Assembly (NCBI GenBank): GCA_045628085.1
Contig: JAZQOZ010000023.1
Coordinates: 1-64,000, forward strand
DNA: 64,000 nucleotides
Reading direction: 5' to 3'
Source of the DNA: Firm-04 sp045628085
GTDB lineage: Bacteria; Bacillota; Clostridia; Oscillospirales; Ruminococcaceae
Numbering within the stretch: position 1 is the first letter of the stretch; every line of letters starts with the position of its first letter. Under the pieces are notes generated by a model. The model was not told the DNA's origin and made no database searches. It saw nothing but the letters and a program-made list of their open reading frames with translations. The position numbers and the translations under genes are program-made. This document shows positions 7,742-14,188 of this stretch, in pieces.

Positions 7742-9406
7742 TCAATAATCGGCAGGTGCATTCGGGTTATTGGTAATGCTGCGCCATGTGACGCTGGTTA
7801 TGTCAGATACGATCTTATCGACATAGTAGTTCAAAATGAGCTGTGCATCGGTGATATCGGATTCGCCGTCACCGGATACATCAGCAATGGCGATCTGTGC
7901 ATCTGTCAGCGGAGAAGCATTGCCTGCCATGCATTCAACATAGTGAGAGAGTGCAAGCTGTGCATCATCAGAGGAGATCTCGCCATTCTGGTTTACGTCA
8001 CCGAACAGGCCGCCGACTTTCACGGTTGCAGTGTAATCCTTGCCGTTGTTCGATGCTGTGATGGTTGCAGTACCCTTGCCGACTGTCTTGACAAAACCGT
8101 TCTGATCGACGGTTGCGACAGAAGTATCAGAGGACTTCCATGTTACTTCGCCGGATGCGTTAAAGAGTGTGAGATTTGCGGTCTGACCTGCATCTGTCAG
8201 GCTGACAGCCGAACGGTTCAGCGCAGTATCATCACTTGTCAGAACGGAAACAGAGCCGTTATAGAAGGTTACAGGCAGCATTTCGCCTTCGTAATCAACG
8301 ATCTTGAGATTATATTCCTTCTGATCACCGTAGAACTGGATATCGTAGAGATCGCCGTTCTTCGCATTTGTCGGAATGGTGAAGTTCAGGTTGGCAAGTA
8401 CATTACCGTTTTCAGCGATCATATTCTTGGTCGTTGCGAAGGTATAGGTTGCAGGAATGGATTCATCTTTATGCTGCGGGCTGATATGGTTGTATGCGGG
8501 GGATTCCTTCGGCTGGGCAATTCTGTCCAGCGTCAGTCTGGAATCATAATTGAAGAAGAGCTGTGCGCCTGCTGTACCGGTATCGCCGAAGACATAGACC
8601 GGAACAGTAACGGTTTCGCCCGGTTTGCCGCAGACATCACCGATGATGAGGTAATGACCGCCGTTTTCGATCTGATAGCTGTCTTCCCACTTTGCGGATA
8701 CAGCACCGACTGTAACAGTCAGCGGAACGGATTTGAATTCCAGTGCGCTATCAGATTCTGCACCGATGCAGGAGGACATGGATTTCACAGCCATACCGGC
8801 TTCAGCGCTTCTGGCATTGATATACTGATCTTTGCGGATATCGAAACGGTATGTGCCGGCAGGGGTATCCTTCGGGATCACGAGATTTGCGGTTGCGAAC
8901 GGGTTGGTATATGCCCATTCAGCAGAGCTGTCCCATGCAGTTGTATCTGCCTGAACAGCAGCGTCAGCATTCTGCTTGCAGTCGAGTGAATAGAGCCAGC
9001 TGACATTCATATCCTTGCTGTTGAATGTCTGAGAAACAGAACCGGCTGCATCGCCCTTTGCGGCACTGTCAAAGCAGAAAGGTGCTGCCAGTGTGCCGTC
9101 ATTGAGATAAAGACCGTAATTGCCGAAATTACCGTCCTCATCGACCTGTCCGTCATTGACCTGCAATTTCAGGTTGATGCCGTTGACACCGGGATTCTCC
9201 GGAATATAGATATCGACCGGAACGGTGAAATCGCCTTCCGCGATCTGATCGGCAGAGATCTTGACTTCATTTTTGCCTTCAGAGCGAAGATCAAAGGTCA
9301 GGATCTTCTGGTCGGCAGCAGATGCCTGAAGCATTGCTGAGCCGAGCATGGATGTGGCTGTCAGGCTGACCGCGAGGACAGCAGACAAAATTTTCTTTGT
9401 TCGCAT
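7742..9406 (-). CDS. Secreted scaffoldin-like protein: cohesin-like modules, BIG2, dockerin
   Basis: 554 residues. Signal peptide 1-31 ending LQASAA. Residues ~35-230 and ~257-394 look like cohesin-type beta modules; the second is clearer (GETVTVPVYVFGDTGTAGAQ, then LANLNFTIPTNAKNGD). ~395-465 is a BIG2 domain (VTWKSSDTSVATVD). ~469-540 is a dockerin with two calcium loops, DVNQNGEISSDDAQLALSHY and DVSGDGESDITDAQLILNYY. A protein with both cohesin and dockerin is an adaptor scaffoldin: it can hang from a larger scaffold and receive enzymes. Start ATG at 9406 has AAAGGA 10 bases upstream, inside the end of rex; only four bases separate the genes, so it is probably transcribed with acn-icd-rex. 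Module boundaries are approximate. Confidence 0.85.
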   Translation of the reverse strand: MRTKKILSAVLAVSLTATSMLGSAMLQASAADQKILTFDLRSEGKNEVKISADQIAEGDFTVPVDIYIPENPGVNGINLKLQVNDGQVDEDGNFGNYGLYLNDGTLAAPFCFDSAAKGDAAGSVSQTFNSKDMNVSWLYSLDCKQNADAAVQADTTAWDSSAEWAYTNPFATANLVIPKDTPAGTYRFDIRKDQYINARSAEAGMAVKSMSSCIGAESDSALEFKSVPLTVTVGAVSAKWEDSYQIENGGHYLIIGDVCGKPGETVTVPVYVFGDTGTAGAQLFFNYDSRLTLDRIAQPKESPAYNHISPQHKDESIPATYTFATTKNMIAENGNVLANLNFTIPTNAKNGDLYDIQFYGDQKEYNLKIVDYEGEMLPVTFYNGSVSVLTSDDTALNRSAVSLTDAGQTANLTLFNASGEVTWKSSDTSVATVDQNGFVKTVGKGTATITASNNGKDYTATVKVGGLFGDVNQNGEISSDDAQLALSHYVECMAGNASPLTDAQIAIADVSGDGESDITDAQLILNYYVDKIVSDITSVTWRSITNNPNAPADY

Positions 9407-9410
9407 AACA

Positions 9411-10112
9411 CTAATCCTTTCTAATACTTGATTGGGATGTGCTGATATCTGATTCCGCAGATTTCGCCGCGGTTTCATTCATAGTTTCATGAGTTAAGCC
9501 GAAGGTCAGTGTGAGTAGACTGTCCGCAAGGTGGACGTTTTCAACAAGGATCGCAGGATCATCAAAATGGAGATCGCCGTGACTGAAATTCCAGAAAGCA
9601 CGGACACCGTATCGGACGAGCTTATCTGCAAGCGCCGGTGCGGCGTTTTCCGGTACGCACAGGATCGCAAGCTCCGGATGCTCCTGATGACAGAAGCCGG
9701 AGAGCGTATCGGCATGGTGGACCGGCATTCCCTCGATGTCTTTTCCGGCAACAAAGGGGTTGGAATCAAACAGACCGATCAGTTCACAGCCGCATTCCGG
9801 AAAATTGACATGGCTTGCAATGGCTCTGCCGAGATTGCCGAGTCCGATCAGAATGGCACGTCTGTGCGCTGAAATGCCGAGAATCAGTCCGATCTCATCG
9901 CGCAGGGCGCGGACATTATAGCCATAGCCCTGCTGTCCGAAGCCGCCGAAACAGTTGAGATCCTGCCGGATCTGAGAGGCTGTCATGCCCATCTGACGGG
10001 AAAGCTCTTTGGATGAAATGCGGACGGTTCCGTGATTTGCCAATTCACCGAGAAAACGGTAATAGCGCGGCAGTCTGCGAATGACCGAAGGGGAGATCTC
10101 CTGCTTTGACAT
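9411..10112 (-). CDS. rex: Redox-sensing transcriptional repressor Rex
   Basis: 233 residues. N-terminal winged helix with SPSVIRRLPRYYRFLGEL and MGMTASQIRQDLNCFGGFG, followed by a Rossmann fold with GLGNLGRAI for NAD(H) binding. Rex homodimers repress fermentation and respiration genes and release DNA when the NADH/NAD ratio rises. Its ribosome site (AAGGAGGAGG) overlaps the icd stop, so it is co-transcribed with acn-icd. C-terminal ~25 residues (Ser/Asp-rich) extend beyond the core family. No clear Rex operator palindrome was found at the acn promoter. Confidence 0.97.
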   Translation of the reverse strand: MSKQEISPSVIRRLPRYYRFLGELANHGTVRISSKELSRQMGMTASQIRQDLNCFGGFGQQGYGYNVRALRDEIGLILGISAHRRAILIGLGNLGRAIASHVNFPECGCELIGLFDSNPFVAGKDIEGMPVHHADTLSGFCHQEHPELAILCVPENAAPALADKLVRYGVRAFWNFSHGDLHFDDPAILVENVHLADSLLTLTFGLTHETMNETAAKSAESDISTSQSSIRKD

Positions 10113-10126
10113 AATCCGCCTCCTCC

Positions 10127-11338
10127 TTATTGGAGCTTTGCGGCAAGGCGGGAACTGATCTCCTCAAGGAACTGTCTGGAGTTGACTTTCTGCTTGTTTT
10201 CGAGCGTCGAAAGCAGATAAAGGTCACCGGTCATGATACCGTCTTCAATGGTCTGGATCGTTGCAGCTTCGAGCTGATCGGCAAAACTGCAAAGTGCAGG
10301 GATGCTGTCCAGTTCACCGCGCTTGCGGAGTGCGCCCGACCATGCAAAGATCGTAGCGACGGAGTTGGTCGAGGTTTCTTCGCCTTTGAGATGCTTATAA
10401 TAATGACGCTGTACCGTGCCGTGTGCTGCTTCATATTCATAGATGCCGCTCGGAGAAACGAGTACAGAGGTCATCATAGCAAGTGAACCGTAAGCAGTCG
10501 AAACCATATCGGACATCACATCGCCGTCATAGTTCTTGCACGCCCAGATATAGCCGCCGTTGGAACGGATCACACGCGCAACAGCATCGTCGATCAGGGT
10601 GTAGAAATACTCGATGCCGGCGGCAGCGAATTTCTCCTTGAAATCAGCCTCATAGATCTCGCTGAAGATATCCTTGAAGCGGTGGTCGTATTGCTTGGAA
10701 ATGGTATCCTTTGCCGCGAACCAGAGATCCTGCTTGCGGTCAAGTGCATAATTGAAGCAGGAACGGGCAAATCCGGCGATAGAATCATCGCGGTTGTGGA
10801 GTCCCTGAATAATGCCGTCGCCCTTGAATTCATGGATGAGCTGACGGGTTTCGTTGCCGTCCTTATCCGTCCAGACAAGCTCAGCCTTACCGCCGCCTTT
10901 GACCTGCATTTCGGTATTCTTGTAAACATCGCCGTATGCATGACGGGCGATCGTGATCGGCTTTGTCCATGTCGGGATATAGGGGGTGATGCCCTTGACA
11001 AGGATCGGTGTGCGGAAAACAGTACCGTCCAGAATTGCACGGATCGTGCCGTTCGGAGATTTCCACATCTCGGAAAGTCCGTATTCCTCAACACGCGCAG
11101 CATTCGGGGTGATAGTCGCACACTTGACTGCAACACCGTATTTCAGGGTTGCGTTTGCGCTGTCAACCGTGATCTGATCCTTGGTTTCCTCACGCTTTTT
11201 CAGTCCGAGATCGTAATAATCGGTTTTCAGGTCAACATAAGGAAGAATGAGGATATCCTTGATCCACTGCCAGAGGATGCGCGTCATTTCGTCGCCGTCC
11301 ATTTCGACGAGCGGCGTTGTCATTTTGATTTTTTCCAT
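10127..11338 (-). CDS. icd: Isocitrate dehydrogenase (NADP type, eukaryote-like subfamily)
   Basis: 403 residues. Oxidatively decarboxylates isocitrate to 2-oxoglutarate. KMTTPLVEMDGDEMTRILW at the start, SPNGTIRAILDGTVFR (substrate-binding Ser/Asn/Arg) and the cofactor end EYEAAHGTVQRHYYKHLKGE place it in the IDH1/2-like subfamily. The ATG at 11338 is preferred over 11347, because AAAGGA sits nine bases before it and is immediately adjacent to the upstream one. Lies 45 bases after acn and 14 before rex. Likely supplies 2-oxoglutarate for glutamate synthesis rather than a full TCA cycle (inference; no citrate synthase or further cycle genes in the window). Confidence 0.95.
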   Translation of the reverse strand: MEKIKMTTPLVEMDGDEMTRILWQWIKDILILPYVDLKTDYYDLGLKKREETKDQITVDSANATLKYGVAVKCATITPNAARVEEYGLSEMWKSPNGTIRAILDGTVFRTPILVKGITPYIPTWTKPITIARHAYGDVYKNTEMQVKGGGKAELVWTDKDGNETRQLIHEFKGDGIIQGLHNRDDSIAGFARSCFNYALDRKQDLWFAAKDTISKQYDHRFKDIFSEIYEADFKEKFAAAGIEYFYTLIDDAVARVIRSNGGYIWACKNYDGDVMSDMVSTAYGSLAMMTSVLVSPSGIYEYEAAHGTVQRHYYKHLKGEETSTNSVATIFAWSGALRKRGELDSIPALCSFADQLEAATIQTIEDGIMTGDLYLLSTLENKQKVNSRQFLEEISSRLAAKLQ

Positions 11339-11383
11339 TGGAATCATTCCTTTCGGGAGAATATATCGAAGCAGATGCCGTGA

Positions 11384-13321
11384 TTATTTCAGTGCTTCAC
11401 GGGTATAGTCGAGCAGACCGCCTGCGAGCATGATATCCTTGGTTCTGCCGGTCAGTTCGCAGAGAACCGGGATCTCAGCGCCGTTTGTCTTGTTGATAAC
11501 GGTAAGTTCAGATTTGCCTTCTTCGACTGCCTTGCGGACATCTGCAAGAACAAGCTGATCGCCCTGTGCGATCTTATCATAGTCAGCCTCATTGACAAAT
11601 GTCAGCGGCAGGATGCCGGCATTGATAAGGTTTGCACGGTGGATACGGGCAAAGGACTTCACGAGAACCGCCTTGACACCGAGATAAAGCGGTGCGAGTG
11701 CAGCGTGCTCACGGGACGAACCCTGACCGTAGTTTGCGCCGCCGACAATGATGCTCTGACCGAGCGATTTTGCACGCTTCGGGAATTCCTCATCGCAGAC
11801 AGCAAAGCAATGCTCGGAGATCTTCGGGATATTGGAACGCAGCGGCAGGATCTTTGCGCCTGCCGGCATAATGTGGTCAGTTGTGATATTGTCGCCGACT
11901 TTCAGGGAAACCGGTGCATCAATGGTTTCGAGCAGCGGTGTGGTATCCGGATACGGCTTGATGTTCGGTCCGAGTTTGATCTCAACGCTGTCCATATCCT
12001 TTTCCTCTGCCGGCAGTGCGACCATATTGTCATTGATCGTGAATACATCCGGCAGCTTGAATTCCGGCATTTCGCCGAGTGTACGCGGATCGGTCAGGTA
12101 ACCGGTCAATGCGGATGCAGCGGCTGTTTCCGGCGATACAAGATAGATCTGACCGTCTTTTGTGCCGGAGCGTCCTTCAAAGTTGCGGTTGAATGTACGC
12201 AGGGAGATACCTGCGGAATTCGGGGACTGTCCCATGCCGATGCACGGACCGCAGGCAGATTCGAGGATTCTTGCACCTGCGTCGATCATGTCGCCGAGTG
12301 CGCCGTTTGCCGCGATCATATTGAGGACCTGCTTGGAACCCGGTGCAATCGAGAGTGATACATCCGGATGAACGGTCTTGCCTTTCAGAATGTATGCGAC
12401 CTTCATCATATCGAGCAGTGAGGAATTCGTGCAGGATCCGATGCAGACCTGATCAATTTTCAGCTTGCCGATCTCGCTTGTGGATTTGACATTATCAGGG
12501 GAGTGCGGGCAGGCAGCCAGCGGTTCGAGCTTGGAAAGGTCGATCTCGATGACTTCATCATAGACGGCATCTGCGTCTGCTGCCAGCGGCGTCCAGACTT
12601 CTTCACGCTGCTGAGCCTTGAGAAACGCTCTGGTCATTTCATCAGAGGGGAAGATTGAAGAAGTTGCGCCGAGCTCTGCGCCCATGTTTGTAATTGTAGC
12701 ACGCTCCGGAACGGTCAGCGTTGCAACGCCCTCACCGGTGTACTCAATGACCTTGCCGACACCGCCCTTGACGGTCATGCGGCGCAGGACTTCGAGAATG
12801 ACATCCTTTGCAGCTACCCACGGCGAGAGCTTGCCGGACAGCTTGACGTTGACGACTTTCGGGCAAGTAATATAGTATGCGCCGCCGCCCATTGCGACTG
12901 CGACATCCAGACCGCCTGCGCCGATCGCCAGCATACCGAGACCGCCGCCGGTCGGAGTATGGGAATCAGAGCCGATCAGTGTCTTGCCCGGAATGCCGAA
13001 GCGTTCCAGATGCACCTGATGGCAGATGCCGTTGCCCGGACGGGAGAAGAACAGACCATGCTTCTTTGCACAGCTTCCGATGAAGCGGTGGTCATCAGCA
13101 TTCTCAAAGCCGTTCTGGAGCGTATTGTGGTCGATATAGGCGACAGAACGCTCTGTGCGGACACGCGGCACACCCATTGCCTCAAATTCGAGGTAAGCCA
13201 TTGTGCCGGTTGCATCCTGTGTCAGCGTCTGGTCGATGTGAATGCCGATCTCAGTACCGCGGATCAATTCACCCTCTACGAGATGCGCAGAGAGGATCTT
13301 TTCCGTCATTGTAAGTCCCAT
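11384..13321 (-). CDS. acn: Aconitate hydratase (short clostridial/Aquifex-type)
   Basis: 645 residues. Isomerises citrate to isocitrate via a [4Fe-4S] cluster; cysteine ligands are visible in GSCTNSS and ACGPCIG. GSDSHTPTGGGLGMLAIGAG and, near the C-terminus, GGANYGQGSSREHAALAP (swivel domain substrate loop) are diagnostic. Length fits the ~640-residue putative aconitase group rather than 900-residue AcnA/AcnB. The ATG at 13321 was chosen because family similarity begins there (MTEKILSAHLV); the open frame extends upstream without family sequence. First gene of acn-icd-rex-scaffoldin. Confidence 0.95.
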   Translation of the reverse strand: MGLTMTEKILSAHLVEGELIRGTEIGIHIDQTLTQDATGTMAYLEFEAMGVPRVRTERSVAYIDHNTLQNGFENADDHRFIGSCAKKHGLFFSRPGNGICHQVHLERFGIPGKTLIGSDSHTPTGGGLGMLAIGAGGLDVAVAMGGGAYYITCPKVVNVKLSGKLSPWVAAKDVILEVLRRMTVKGGVGKVIEYTGEGVATLTVPERATITNMGAELGATSSIFPSDEMTRAFLKAQQREEVWTPLAADADAVYDEVIEIDLSKLEPLAACPHSPDNVKSTSEIGKLKIDQVCIGSCTNSSLLDMMKVAYILKGKTVHPDVSLSIAPGSKQVLNMIAANGALGDMIDAGARILESACGPCIGMGQSPNSAGISLRTFNRNFEGRSGTKDGQIYLVSPETAAASALTGYLTDPRTLGEMPEFKLPDVFTINDNMVALPAEEKDMDSVEIKLGPNIKPYPDTTPLLETIDAPVSLKVGDNITTDHIMPAGAKILPLRSNIPKISEHCFAVCDEEFPKRAKSLGQSIIVGGANYGQGSSREHAALAPLYLGVKAVLVKSFARIHRANLINAGILPLTFVNEADYDKIAQGDQLVLADVRKAVEEGKSELTVINKTNGAEIPVLCELTGRTKDIMLAGGLLDYTREALK

Positions 13322-13359
13322 ATTGAATTCCTGCCTTTCAAACATAAATATACTCTTAT

Positions 13360-13389
13360 ATTTTACACCAAAGAGGGGCTTTCTGTCAA
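13360..13389 (-). promoter_or_regulatory. Promoter of acn-icd-rex-scaffoldin
   Basis: Minus strand TTGACA (13384-13389), 18-base spacer, TAAAAT (13360-13365), 39 bases before the acn start. Confidence 0.8.
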
Positions 13390-13424
13390 GTGATTTTTCT
13401 GAAATATGCCTGAATCGGCGAATT

Positions 13425-13440
13425 TTCGTCTGAAGACGAA
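13425..13440. repeat. Short hairpin between divergent acn and rpsO
   Basis: TTCGTC-TGAA-GACGAA, six-base perfect stem, between the two divergent promoters. Confidence 0.4.
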
Positions 13441-13490
13441 TGCAAAGGCGGATGAATATGAAGCAAATCAGAGGCAGAATCGGCATCCGC

Positions 13491-13519
13491 TTGACAAAAA
13501 CGGCAATACGTCGTATACT
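13491..13519 (+). promoter_or_regulatory. Upstream rpsO promoter P1
   Basis: Consensus TTGACA and TATACT separated by 17 bases, about 210 bases before rpsO. Confidence 0.8.
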
Positions 13520-13549
13520 AATAAAAAGAAACATGAAACAACCACCAGT

Positions 13550-13588
13550 GTTCATATTTGGTTCACAAAATGTTCATAGAATGTTCAT
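13550..13588 (+). repeat. Four GTTCAY direct repeats at exact 11-base spacing
   Basis: GTTCAT at 13550, GTTCAC at 13561, GTTCAT at 13572 and GTTCAT at 13583: start-to-start distance is 11 in every case, one DNA turn. The last copy touches the -35 box of P2. Arrays of six-base half-sites (TTCACA/TTAACA-like) with five-base gaps are how PhoP/PhoB-type response regulators bind; identity of the binder is inference. Confidence 0.65.
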
Positions 13589-13616
13589 GGACAAAAATGG
13601 CGAAATGTGTTATAAT
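13588..13616 (+). promoter_or_regulatory. Proximal rpsO promoter P2
   Basis: TGGACA and TATAAT with 17-base spacer, about 110 bases before rpsO, abutting the phased repeats. Confidence 0.75.
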
Positions 13617-13621
13617 AAATA

Positions 13622-13719
13622 GACCGTTTACGCGGATTCGGGATCATGCCTGCCGTTTGCAGGAGGTTTTCACCTTCCCCCACCTGCGTTTACCGGATTG
13701 AATGATCAGAAAGAGGTGA
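13622..13719 (+). promoter_or_regulatory. rpsO leader with hairpins, candidate S15 site
   Basis: CCTGC-CGTTT-GCAGG hairpin at 13649-13663, followed by AGGT/ACCT and a C-rich stretch, then GAAAGAGG before the ATG. S15 controls its own translation through unrelated leader folds in several bacteria; whether this one binds S15 is a guess from position. Confidence 0.3.
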
Positions 13720-13725
13720 AATTTC

Positions 13726-13992
13726 ATGCTTCGTAAGGAAGAAAAGACAGAGGTCATCCTTGCAAATGCTACCCACGAGGGCGATACCGGTTCTCCTGAG
13801 GTACAGATCGCAATTCTGACCCGTCGTATCGACGACCTCAATGCTCATCTGAAAGAGCATAAGCACGACCACCACTCCTATCGTGGTCTGCTGAAAATGG
13901 TCGGCCGCCGCCGTAATCTGCTTGCATACCTGAAGAAGAAGGATATCGAGCGTTACAGAGCGACGATCGAGCGTCTCGGCCTGCGTAAGTAA
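13726..13992 (+). CDS. rpsO: Ribosomal protein uS15
   Basis: 88 residues, exact family length. Binds the 16S rRNA three-way junction of the central domain. HKHDHHSYRGLLKMVGRRR and LLAYLKKKDIERY are the signature. GAAAGAGGTG lies eight bases upstream. Precedes pnp as in most bacteria, with a terminator-like hairpin between them. Confidence 0.97.
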   Translation: MLRKEEKTEVILANATHEGDTGSPEVQIAILTRRIDDLNAHLKEHKHDHHSYRGLLKMVGRRRNLLAYLKKKDIERYRATIERLGLRK

Positions 13993-14004
13993 TACGCGCA
14001 ATGA

Positions 14005-14036
14005 GGGGAGGGAGGCGACTCCCTTCCCTTTATTTG
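14005..14036 (+). terminator. Terminator/attenuator between rpsO and pnp
   Basis: GGGAGGGAG-type stem with CTCCCTTCCC and a GCGA loop, followed by a T-rich tail. Likely partial, since no clear promoter was seen for pnp. Confidence 0.7.
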
Positions 14037-14074
14037 TTTTTGGAATCTGCGTGCTTTCCGGTTTGCTCCGCCGG

Positions 14075-14128
14075 TTTAGCATGAAATCATGCACTGCAGC
14101 CTGATGCAGTCTGTGATTTTATGCTAAA
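14075..14128 (+). promoter_or_regulatory. Long hairpin in the pnp leader
   Basis: TTTAGCAT/ATGCTAAA, a G-T wobble, AAATCA/TGATTT, a 3x3 internal loop, ACTGCA/TGCAGT and a six-base loop: 21 pairs in 54 bases, 60 bases before pnp. No T tract, so not a terminator. In Escherichia coli pnp is autoregulated through RNase III cutting of a leader stem between rpsO and pnp; this is a positional counterpart (inference). Confidence 0.6.
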
Positions 14129-14188
14129 AGATGTCGGATGAACAGGAAAAAGCACAAAACAAATGAATGATCAAGGAGGCTTATCCAA

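Noticed and set aside
7727..8989. 420-codon plus-strand frame across the scaffoldin gene
   Set aside because: Antisense by-product; the minus-strand frame has signal peptide, cohesin and dockerin motifs.
13360..13620. Rex operator at the acn promoter
   Set aside because: Only single TTCACA half-like matches occur inside the 11-base repeats; no TTGTGA-N-TCACAA palindrome.
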